A DNA stretch of 5,119 nt from Coprothermobacterota bacterium. Its GTDB lineage: Bacteria; Caldisericota; JANLFM01. This document shows, one piece after another, positions 1-5,119 of the stretch. The translations under genes were made by a program, and so were the position numbers. Under the pieces are notes generated by a model that was not told the DNA's origin, searched no databases, and saw nothing but the letters and a program-made list of their open reading frames with translations. How positions within the stretch are numbered: position 1 is the stretch's first letter; every line of letters starts with the position of its first letter. The stretch spans positions 1 through 5,119 of the forward strand of contig JAPLHX010000295.1 in NCBI GenBank assembly GCA_026389415.1, in the 5' to 3' direction.

Positions 1-1
1 C

Positions 2-1627
2 TACAAGGTGACGCTGCAGGGGAAGGAGTACTCCCCCCAGCAGATCTCCGCCTTCATCCTGCAGAAAATGAAACGGGACGCGGAAGCCTACCTGGGCGAA
101 AAGATTGAAAAGGCGGTGATCTCCGTACCCGCCTACTTCAACGACGCGCAGCGGCAAGCCACCAAGGACGCCGGCCAGATCGCCGGGCTGGAAGTGGTCC
201 GCCTGATCAACGAACCGACGGCGGCCGCCTTCGCCTACGGGCTGAACAAGTCCGACCAGGAGCTGAGGATCATGGTCTATGACTTCGGCGGCGGCACCCT
301 GGACGTCACGATCATGGACTTCGGCCAGGGCGTGTTCGAGGTGCGCTCCACGTCCGGCGATACCCAGTTGGGCGGGACGGACATGGACAACATCCTGATC
401 GACTTCATCTGCGACGAATTCAAGAAAGACAACGGCATCGACCTGCGCAATGACCGATCGGTGATGCCGCGGATCCGGGAAGCGGCGGAAAAGGCCAAGA
501 TCGAACTGTCCACCTCCTACTCCACCGACATCAACCTGCCCTTCATCACGGCCGATGCCGGCGGACCCAAGCATTTGGTGATGAACCTGACCCGGGCCAA
601 GCTGGAAACGCTGGTGAAGCCGATCGTGGAGCGTTGCCGCGCTTCCCTGGAGCGGGCCCTGTCCGACGCCAAGCTGACTCCGGCCGAAATCGACAAGATC
701 ATCTTGGTCGGCGGCCCCACCCGGATGCCGATGGTGCAGAAGTTCGTGGAGGAGTTCATGGCCAAGGAAGCCGAACGCGGTATCGACCCGATGGAGTGCG
801 TGGCAATGGGTGCGGCCATCCAAGCCGGCGTGATCGGCGGCGAGATCAAGGACGTGGTGCTGGTGGATGTGACGCCACTTTCCCTGGGGATCGAAACCCT
901 GGGCGGAGTCTTCACCAAGATGATCGACCGCAACACGTCGATCCCCACGCGCAAGATGCAGATCTTCACCACTGCCTCGGACAACCAGCCGGCGGTGGAA
1001 GTGCACGTATTGCAGGGCGAGCGGGCGATGTCAAAGGACAACGTTTCCCTCGGCCATTTCGTGCTGGACGGGATTCCGATGGTTCCCCGCGGCATTCCGC
1101 AGATCGAGGTCACCTACGAGATCGACGCCAACGGCATCATTCAGGTTTCGGCCAAGGACAAAGCCACCGACAAGGAACAGTCGATCACCATCACCGGCGG
1201 CACCCGCTTGGCCAAGGACGATATCGACAAGATGACCAAGGAGGCTGAGCGTTTTGCCGAGGACGACCGGCAGCATCAGAAGGAAGTGGAGCTGCGTAAC
1301 CAGGCCGACTATCTGGTGTATACCGGCCGCAAGACCCTGAACGATTTCAAGGGCAAGGTGGACGCAGCCAAGGCCGAGGCCGCGGAAAAGTCGATCGCCG
1401 AGTTGGAGCAGATGCTGAAAGACAACAAGATGGACCAGGTGGAAGCGAAGATGCGCGAAGTTTCCGACGCGCTGGGCAAGGTGGGGGAAGAGGTCTATAA
1501 GCAAGCCAAAGCCGAACCGTCCGGCCAAACCGGCCCGGGTCCGCAGCAGCCACCGCCTTCGGGCGGGGAGACACCGCCGCCAACCGACGAGAAGACCGTG
1601 GAAGGCGATTACGAGGTGAAAAACTAG
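2..1627 (+). CDS. dnaK: Molecular chaperone DnaK (Hsp70), 5'-truncated by window edge
   Basis: Cytoplasmic ATP-dependent Hsp70 chaperone that binds exposed hydrophobic segments and is driven by DnaJ and a nucleotide exchange factor. The frame is open from base 2, giving 541 residues. Bacterial DnaK is usually about 610-640, so roughly the first 100 residues, including the first phosphate loop, lie outside the window. Visible in order (fragment numbering from base 2): VPAYFNDAQRQATKDAG and NEPTAAAFAYG of the ATPase domain, the second phosphate motif YDFGGGTLDV, and the adenosine motif ILVGGPTRMP. The interdomain linker DVVLVDVTP follows at about 284-292. The substrate-binding beta domain carries VLQGER and PRGIPQIEVTYEIDANGI. 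An alpha-helical lid comes next, then a proline-rich tail ending EGDYEVKN, in place of the Ala/Gln/Gly-rich tail of E. coli DnaK. All motifs look intact. The GTG at base 8 is internal, not the start. dnaJ follows 159 bases downstream, beyond a terminator. Identity is secure. Confidence 0.97.
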   Translation, partial: YKVTLQGKEYSPQQISAFILQKMKRDAEAYLGEKIEKAVISVPAYFNDAQRQATKDAGQIAGLEVVRLINEPTAAAFAYGLNKSDQELRIMVYDFGGGTLDVTIMDFGQGVFEVRSTSGDTQLGGTDMDNILIDFICDEFKKDNGIDLRNDRSVMPRIREAAEKAKIELSTSYSTDINLPFITADAGGPKHLVMNLTRAKLETLVKPIVERCRASLERALSDAKLTPAEIDKIILVGGPTRMPMVQKFVEEFMAKEAERGIDPMECVAMGAAIQAGVIGGEIKDVVLVDVTPLSLGIETLGGVFTKMIDRNTSIPTRKMQIFTTASDNQPAVEVHVLQGERAMSKDNVSLGHFVLDGIPMVPRGIPQIEVTYEIDANGIIQVSAKDKATDKEQSITITGGTRLAKDDIDKMTKEAERFAEDDRQHQKEVELRNQADYLVYTGRKTLNDFKGKVDAAKAEAAEKSIAELEQMLKDNKMDQVEAKMREVSDALGKVGEEVYKQAKAEPSGQTGPGPQQPPPSGGETPPPTDEKTVEGDYEVKN

Positions 1628-1633
1628 CACCGA

Positions 1634-1668
1634 CGTGAAACGTGAGTCGGATAGCGTGAGACGTTGAA
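1634..1668 (+). repeat. Degenerate 7-base tandem repeat (five units)
   Basis: Five consecutive heptamers keep strict register just after the dnaK stop codon: CGTGAAA, CGTGAGT, CGGATAG, CGTGAGA, CGTTGAA. Every unit begins with CG, and three share CGTGA. The array is short and two units are poor matches, so chance cannot be excluded. It codes for nothing in a sensible frame and lies 28 bases before the terminator stem. It could be a remnant of a longer simple repeat. Function unknown. Confidence 0.35.
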
Positions 1669-1696
1669 GACGGATTTCAGTTGCTGGAAATCAAAC

Positions 1697-1733
1697 CTCT
1701 CAGGGGGCCATCGCCCCCTGAGAGTGGCTTTTT
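1697..1733 (+). terminator. Intrinsic terminator downstream of dnaK
   Basis: A perfect 12-bp inverted repeat, CTCTCAGGGGGC and GCCCCCTGAGAG, surrounds the four-base loop CATC (1697-1724). A run of five T follows at 1729-1733 after TGGC. This is the standard Rho-independent layout for plus-strand transcripts, 69 bases after the dnaK stop codon. Because the T run is short and starts four bases after the stem, some read-through into dnaJ is plausible. The element would then set a DnaK-to-DnaJ expression ratio (inference). Confidence 0.88.
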
Positions 1734-1746
1734 GTGTAAGAAACTC

Positions 1747-1763
1747 CTCCGACTGAATCGGAG
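1747..1763 (+). other. Small hairpin in the dnaJ upstream region
   Basis: CTCCGA and TCGGAG form a 6-bp perfect stem around the loop CTGAA, 23 bases before the dnaJ start codon and after the terminator. No T run follows, so it is not a terminator. It could affect translation of dnaJ or transcript stability, but a six-base stem can occur by chance. It does not match the CIRCE operator of HrcA. Confidence 0.3.
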
Positions 1764-1786
1764 CGACCGAATGCAGACGGTCTGAG

Positions 1787-2836
1787 ATGCCTGCCAAAAA
1801 AGACTACTACGACATCCTGGGTGTGGAACGAGAGGCGCCGGCGGACGACGTCAAGAAAGCTTACCGCCAGATGGCGCGGCAATTCCATCCGGACCTGAAC
1901 CCTGACCCTGGCGCTTCCAATCGGATGCGCGACATCAACGAGGCCTATGAAGTGCTCTCCGATCCGGACAAGCGAGCGCGCTACGACCAGTTCGGTACGG
2001 CCGAGGAAATCCCCAGCGGTTTCGGCGGATTTCAAGGCGGTTTCGGCGGCATCAACGACATCTTCGAGAGTTTCTTTGGCAGCGTTTTCGGCCAGCAAGC
2101 CGGCGCCAGGGAATATGGGCCGGTGCGCGGACAGGATTTGCGCGCACCGGTGCGCATCTCATTGAAGGAAGTGGCCCTGGGCGTGGAAAAGGAAATATCC
2201 GTGAACCGGGTAGAGCATTGCTCCACCTGTCAGGGCAACGGGGCGGAGCCCGGAACCACAGCCTCCACCTGTTCGCGCTGCAACGGTCGCGGTGTGATCC
2301 GTCAGGTCAATCAATCCCTATTCGGTCAATTCGTGCAAGAGATCAGTTGTCCCGAGTGCCGCGGCCAGGGATCGATCATCCGCACTCCCTGTTCGGTCTG
2401 CCGGGGAACCGGTTTGCAGCGGTCCACCCGCCAGATCTCGTTGGGCGGTCCTTCCGGTGATCTTTTCGTCAATATCCTAGTGGAAAATGATCCCCGCTAC
2501 GAGCGCGCGGGAGCGGATCTGCTGACGACGGTGTGGGTGCCCTACCCTACCCTGGTTTTGGGTGGAACCGTGGAAGTGGAATCAGTGCTGGAAAAACACC
2601 CGTTACACATTCCCGCCGGCACGCCGGCCGATCATCGGATGACCATCCGCAGCGCGGGCCTCCCCTATCTGGGCCGATCCGCCAAGGGGGACTTGATCGT
2701 GCAGTTGAAAGTGGTGATCCCCAAGAAGGTCTCCGGCGAGATTCGTGCCTTGTTGGAGCAATTGCAGATTTCAGATGCGGGTGGCGGCATAGCAGCGACG
2801 AAAGGCAAAAAGGGTCGAAAGGGTCTGTTCGGCTAA
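1787..2836 (+). CDS. dnaJ: Chaperone protein DnaJ (Hsp40, zinc-finger type A)
   Basis: Cytoplasmic co-chaperone that binds unfolded clients and stimulates ATP hydrolysis by DnaK. The product has 349 residues, slightly under the usual 370-380. An N-terminal J domain spans about 5-70, with the essential HPD triad at residues 34-36. A short Gly/Phe-rich stretch follows (about 72-105, e.g. GFGGFQGGFGG). Four complete CxxCxGxG zinc motifs start at Cys145, Cys162, Cys188 and Cys202, enough for both zinc sites. The C-terminal client-binding and dimerisation region includes the HIPAGTPADH and KGDLIVQLKVVIPK segments. The protein ends in a lysine-rich tail, KGKKGRKGLFG, where longer homologues continue. 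The ATG at 1787 puts the J domain at the normal distance from the N terminus. No strong Shine-Dalgarno sequence precedes it. The gene is separated from dnaK by a terminator and a small hairpin, so it may rely on read-through or its own promoter; I recognise no clear promoter. Confidence 0.97.
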   Translation: MPAKKDYYDILGVEREAPADDVKKAYRQMARQFHPDLNPDPGASNRMRDINEAYEVLSDPDKRARYDQFGTAEEIPSGFGGFQGGFGGINDIFESFFGSVFGQQAGAREYGPVRGQDLRAPVRISLKEVALGVEKEISVNRVEHCSTCQGNGAEPGTTASTCSRCNGRGVIRQVNQSLFGQFVQEISCPECRGQGSIIRTPCSVCRGTGLQRSTRQISLGGPSGDLFVNILVENDPRYERAGADLLTTVWVPYPTLVLGGTVEVESVLEKHPLHIPAGTPADHRMTIRSAGLPYLGRSAKGDLIVQLKVVIPKKVSGEIRALLEQLQISDAGGGIAATKGKKGRKGLFG

Positions 2837-2881
2837 TATCGGATACAGTCTACGCTTACAGGTAGATTGCCGAAGAATCTG

Positions 2882-3397
2882 CTACGGACTAAGAATAGGA
2901 AGTGGGTACCAATCGGTCAGAATCGGCCAAAATCCACCAAAATAGGATTCCGGACTAATGGGAATCGCTGCCAGGATGGGATAGAAGTACAGGAAGAACA
3001 CGATCGACAAGATCAGCAGGATTACTCCGGCAATGCGCCAGATTTTTCGGTTCCAGTACCGATCAAACCAGAACGCCAAGGAGAGGGCCATGAATGGAAC
3101 CGCAGGCAGCATATAGTAGAGGAATCCTCTTCCCCCCAGAAACAACCATGGGAGCAAGGCTGCACAATAGCCAGACACCAGGAAAGCATCACGGAATTTC
3201 CCGAATTCTCTCCAGCGGAACAGTCGTTTTAGCAGCAACGCTATGATCGCTAACTGGCCAAACAACCAAACGATAGGGTTGCCAATTGCCAATTCAGCTT
3301 GAGTAGCACTTGTCCAATCGATTCTATAGAAAAGCCAAATTGACTTAGACATGCTCGGCCAGGTCCACCAGGGAACTGTGTCCGGAACATACACATC
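2882..3397 (-). pseudogene. C-terminal part of the PMT-like glycosyltransferase in the shifted frame
   Basis: This 171-residue segment is read one base out of register with the N-terminal part. It starts from DVYVPDTVPWWTWPS, which resembles the WW-x-WP luminal loop motif of PMT proteins. IWLFYRIDW follows, then a GNPIVWL helix of the kind found in the PMT four-helix C-terminal domain. Next is GRGFLYYMLPAVPF, typical of the last membrane spans, and a final helix around RIAGVILLILSIVFFLYFY. The same frame stays open upstream to 3601, but that stretch overlaps convincing N-terminal PMT sequence and is a shadow. The segment has no credible start codon or ribosome site of its own, so it is not a separate gene. 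It ends 45 bases from the convergent dnaJ stop, with no clear terminator between them. Confidence 0.72.
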
Positions 3398-3401
3398 GGG
3401 A
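3380..3401 (-). other. Frame-change point in the PMT-like gene
   Basis: On the minus strand, frame one reads ...GGLVLP up to 3397, then MCMFRTQ, which does not fit the family. Restarting at 3397 gives DVYVPDTVPWWTWP, which does. The move is equivalent to one base missing, for example one C in the CCC at 3398-3400. A larger out-of-frame deletion is also possible. The exact breakpoint is uncertain by some 15 bases. Confidence 0.65.
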
Positions 3402-4063
3402 GCACCAGGCCTCCACTGGCAAGATAGCGAAGTTTGCCCAGGCGCTGGAAAAAGGGCGGGACTGCCAAGTAATACACCCCGATAAGTAAAACCGGAAATA
3501 GGCCGGACCATTTTGAAGCCACGGCAAAACCACAAGCAAGGATGGAAAAGAAAAAGTATTTCCGGTGTCGGTAACGGTGATAAAACAAGGCGGAGGCCCA
3601 TGCCAGCAATGAAAAAAAAGTTACAAAAACATCAAGCATCGCCAATCGACCCAATGAAAAGGAGAGAAAATCAAAACCAAAAATTAAAGTAGCGATCGAG
3701 GCTCCGATCAGGCTGAAACCGAGAGCTTCTGCAATCAGAAAAACGAGTACAGTCGATAGGATTCCTAGAATATAAGGAATGATCCGCCAACCGAGAGAAT
3801 TATCGCCGAAAATCGTGATGCCTACCGATAGGAGCAGTTTTGCCAGTGGTGGGTGCTCCCAGTTGATATGCTCCCAGTTGTTAGCATCTTCCTCCCCTAC
3901 CGCATATAACTGGGCTGCCGCTATGTAATGAAACTCATCGAAAACAGGTGTGTCTGGCTGATCGAGCGCGATTCCTCGCCAGACAGAGATGATAAGGATC
4001 AGGATCAGCAATACAATGAGGCGTTGCTTTTTTTGTTTTTGATCCACAATAGTCTTCTATGCT

Positions 4064-4095
4064 TAACGGGCGGGGCTGGCCAGCCCCGCCCGTTA
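4064..4095 (-). terminator. GC-rich perfect palindrome, terminator-like, downstream of the YeaQ-like gene
   Basis: A perfect 32-base palindrome with 16-base arms is centred between 4079 and 4080. One arm is TAACGGGCGGGGCTGG. It starts 8 bases after the stop codon of the YeaQ-like gene and ends 16 bases before the GTG of the PMT-like gene. Its place suggests a transcript end for the tldE-yeaQ pair. However, neither side carries a T run (minus-strand flank AGCATAG), so it is not a canonical intrinsic terminator. It may instead stabilise the transcript 3' end, or serve both strands. If it does terminate, the PMT-like gene would need its own promoter within the hairpin region, and none is visible. 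Confidence 0.5.
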
Positions 4096-4103
4096 GGGCT
4101 TCA

Positions 4104-4361
4104 TTACAAAATCCGCCTGGGGCTGAACAACCGCACGATCCAGAGAAATAGAAGTCCGAGCAGGGACGCGGCCAGCAAGGTGATCCAGTGGGTGGCCGGG
4201 AGTTTGGCCAATACGTTGAAGAGGTACCCGCCGAGCACCGCGCCCACCACGGCCACGATCGTGCCGGAACCGAGCCCGATCGCTTTCCTCATCGGAAAGA
4301 CCGCGTAGGACAGCACCGCTCCGCCCAACCCACACAAAATCCACCACAACCAGCCCGGCAT
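4104..4361 (-). CDS. Small three-helix membrane protein, YeaQ/YmgE/GlsB-like (transglycosylase-associated family)
   Basis: An 85-residue hydrophobic protein with three predicted membrane spans at about 4-22, 30-52 and 58-79. Basic or polar turns lie between them (MRKA at 24-27, KLPATH at 53-58), and the C terminus is basic. The second span carries GAVLGGYLF (40-48), and the third ends LLFLWIVRLF. Both fit the small YeaQ/YmgE membrane proteins, whose family name includes transglycosylase-associated but whose biochemical role is not established. The ATG at 4361 is preceded by a strong AGGGAGG ribosome site four bases upstream, so the start is well supported. The gene begins 9 bases after the tldE-like stop and is almost certainly co-transcribed with it. 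An overlapping frame at 4093-4347 has no ribosome site or family resemblance. The family call rests on pattern and length, and any small glycine-rich membrane protein could look similar. Confidence 0.72.
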   Translation of the reverse strand: MPGWLWWILCGLGGAVLSYAVFPMRKAIGLGSGTIVAVVGAVLGGYLFNVLAKLPATHWITLLAASLLGLLFLWIVRLFSPRRIL

Positions 4362-4365
4362 TTTG

Positions 4366-4372
4366 CCTCCCT
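4366..4372 (-). promoter_or_regulatory. Ribosome binding site of the YeaQ-like gene overlapping the tldE-like stop
   Basis: AGGGAGG on the minus strand sits four bases before the ATG at 4361. Its first two bases are the last two of the TAG that ends the upstream gene. This tight join supports co-transcription, and terminating ribosomes probably help initiation. Confidence 0.8.
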
Positions 4373-5119
4373 AGAAGGTGGTTTGCCCGGTGAACTTGAA
4401 GGACTTCGTCTTCAGCGCGGGGACCATCGTGCCGCCCAAGAATCCGGCCTCCAGTTTCAGTTCATTGCCGATCAGCTCCACGCCCGCCAAGGTCTCCAGG
4501 ATGCTGGCGGTGAAGCGTAGGTTGCGCAGAGGATAGACCACCTTGCCGTTCTCGATCTTGAATGTCCCGTCGCGGGTCATCCCGGTGATCATCGTCGTTT
4601 TGGGGTGGACCGGCCGCACGTACCAGAAGCGGGTGATCAGTACGCCGTCCTTCACGCTGCGAATCATCTCCTCCACTGTGGCCTGACCCGGCGCCATGAA
4701 CACATTCAGTGGCAGCGCGCCATAGCCGTTGGGTTGGGGCAGGGCGTGGCCGGTGGATTCCTTGCCTTCTTTAAACGCGGCGAGGGAGTCGTAAACTACA
4801 CCCTGCACCACGCCTTTGTTGAAGAAGATCACCTTTTGTTTGGGTTGGCCCTCAAAGTCGAAGGGCATGGCGTATCCGCGGGGATCTAAGCCGTCGTCCC
4901 AGATGGTGATTTGATCCATCGCGGCCTGCTTGCCCTGGAAGTCGTTGACGAAGGAGCGCTGCTCCTGCACGCTTTGGGCGCCCAATCCCATGTAGCCCAG
5001 GTAGTCCAGCATCTCGGCCACGGCGTAGGGCAGGAAAACGGTTTCCATTTCCTTGGGTTCGATGGCGCGGGGGTCGCGCGCATCCAGTGTCCGTTTCAGT
5101 GCTTCTTCAGCGATCTCTT
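4371..5119 (-). CDS. TldD/PmbA-family protein, TldE-like, N-terminally truncated by window edge
   Basis: The frame is open from the right edge (first full codon at 5117) to the TAG at 4371, giving 248 residues. Family members have about 430-480, so a little under half is missing. Members form TldD-TldE complexes that process or degrade small peptides, including microcin precursors; TldD carries the metal site. Visible (fragment numbering): IEPKEMETVFLPYAVAEML (19-37), the ITIWDDG strand (70-76), PFDFEGQPKQKV (85-96), a PLNVFMAPG segment (136-144), and RFWYVRPVHPKTTMITGMTRDG (163-184), typical of this fold's C-terminal barrel. Where TldD has the HExxxH zinc motif, just before the DD strand, this protein reads LGYMGLGAQSVQEQRSF. 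It therefore looks like the non-catalytic TldE/PmbA partner. A tldD partner may lie upstream, outside the window. The ATG at 5048 is internal because family-like sequence continues above it. Confidence 0.88.
   Translation of the reverse strand, partial: EIAEEALKRTLDARDPRAIEPKEMETVFLPYAVAEMLDYLGYMGLGAQSVQEQRSFVNDFQGKQAAMDQITIWDDGLDPRGYAMPFDFEGQPKQKVIFFNKGVVQGVVYDSLAAFKEGKESTGHALPQPNGYGALPLNVFMAPGQATVEEMIRSVKDGVLITRFWYVRPVHPKTTMITGMTRDGTFKIENGKVVYPLRNLRFTASILETLAGVELIGNELKLEAGFLGGTMVPALKTKSFKFTGQTTF

Larger units (their letters stand above)
2882..4047 (-). pseudogene. Protein O-mannosyltransferase-like glycosyltransferase (GT39/PMT family), frame-disrupted
   Basis: Integral-membrane GT-C fold enzyme. 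Family members transfer mannose from a polyprenyl-phosphate sugar to secreted proteins on the outer face of the membrane; the substrate here is unknown. The GTG at 4047 is the first usable start, since an in-frame TAG lies 9 bases upstream at 4057-4059. A weak AGAAGA ribosome site precedes it. The reading frame from 4047 gives a basic N terminus and a first helix (about 10-28), then the catalytic-type Asp-Glu pair at D37-E38 in VFDEFHY. HPPLAK follows at 65-70, GWR at 86-88, R134 with LD at 138-139, and KWSG at 179-182. After residue 217 that frame turns to low-quality sequence and stops at 3250, while the family C terminus continues in another frame to the TAG at 2882. The stitched length is about 388 residues, against roughly 450-550 for homologues. 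The gene is more AT-rich than its neighbours. The family assignment is firm; activity is doubtful. Confidence 0.8.

Noticed and set aside
517..1113. 198-residue minus-strand open frame, and the similar one at 1031-1630, opposite dnaK
   Set aside because: Both are antisense shadows of a gene whose frame is certain. Neither has recognisable domains.
634..1248. 204-residue plus-strand open frame inside dnaK
   Set aside because: It overlaps strongly conserved DnaK sequence in another frame. Its translation is Arg/Gly/Asp/His-rich with no family resemblance, as expected for a shadow in GC-rich coding DNA.
1771..1785. Five-codon leader peptide (ATG CAG ACG GTC TGA) just before dnaJ
   Set aside because: It is too short, lacks a ribosome site, and has no regulatory codon bias, so it is probably chance.
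1628..1786. CIRCE (HrcA) heat-shock operator before dnaJ
   Set aside because: I looked for TTAGCACTC-N9-GAGTGCTAA and found no match. The hairpin at 1747-1763 has a different sequence.
2849..2866. Terminator in the convergent gap between dnaJ and the PMT-like gene
   Set aside because: Only a 5-bp stem (TCTAC/GTAGA) with an eight-base loop and no T run on either strand, too weak to call.
2867..3232. 121-residue plus-strand frame opposite the PMT-like gene's C-terminal part
   Set aside because: The opposite strand encodes convincing PMT membrane spans. This frame is a polar, low-complexity antisense shadow without a domain.
3380..3401. Programmed minus-one frameshift in the PMT-like gene
   Set aside because: There is no X-XXY-YYZ slippery heptamer at the junction (the local sequence is GCTCCCGATG) and no obvious downstream stem. 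The family does not use frameshifting, and the apparent missing segment favours damage or error.
4093..4347. 84-residue minus-strand frame overlapping the YeaQ-like gene
   Set aside because: It is Arg-rich, has no ribosome site, and competes with a frame that has a strong Shine-Dalgarno and clear membrane spans.
4371..5119. Catalytic TldD assignment for the right-edge gene
   Set aside because: The HExxxH motif expected just before the DD strand is absent from the visible sequence, so TldE/PmbA-like is the better call.

Overview
The window is an ordinary stretch of bacterial chromosome. Coding strands are moderately GC-rich: sample lines I counted by eye run about 57-60% GC in the chaperone and protease genes. 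The exception is one visibly AT-richer gene in the middle. The organism is bacterial, judging by the DnaK/DnaJ pair, the Shine-Dalgarno sequence and the intrinsic terminator. The phylum cannot be fixed from this sequence. A Chloroflexota-like lineage is a guess from the overall look of the proteins and should be treated as weak.

Layout, left to right. Positions 2-1627 (+) hold the C-terminal five-sixths of the Hsp70 chaperone DnaK, whose start lies outside the window. A 159-base spacer follows, with a degenerate 7-base tandem repeat and a textbook intrinsic terminator. Positions 1787-2836 (+) hold a complete DnaJ co-chaperone. After a 45-base convergent gap comes a minus-strand gene, 2882-4047. 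It encodes a multi-membrane-span glycosyltransferase of the protein O-mannosyltransferase (GT39/PMT) type, split by a frame change near 3397 and apparently short of internal sequence. It reads as a pseudogene or a damaged or mis-sequenced gene. Upstream of it, still on the minus strand, are a 32-base perfect palindrome (4064-4095), a small three-helix membrane protein of the YeaQ/YmgE/GlsB type (4104-4361), and the C-terminal part of a TldD/PmbA-family protein, most like the TldE partner (4371-5119, running off the right edge).

How the genes relate. DnaK and DnaJ form one chaperone cycle, but the terminator between them suggests that dnaJ is transcribed at a lower level or separately. The tldE-like and yeaQ-like genes are 9 bases apart, with the downstream Shine-Dalgarno sharing bases with the upstream stop codon, so they are probably co-transcribed. 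The mannosyltransferase gene lies on the same strand 56 bases further on, behind the palindrome, and its base composition suggests a separate origin. I see no sign of an undescribed system here. The points most worth a second look are the broken mannosyltransferase, its composition, and the structured dnaK-dnaJ spacer.
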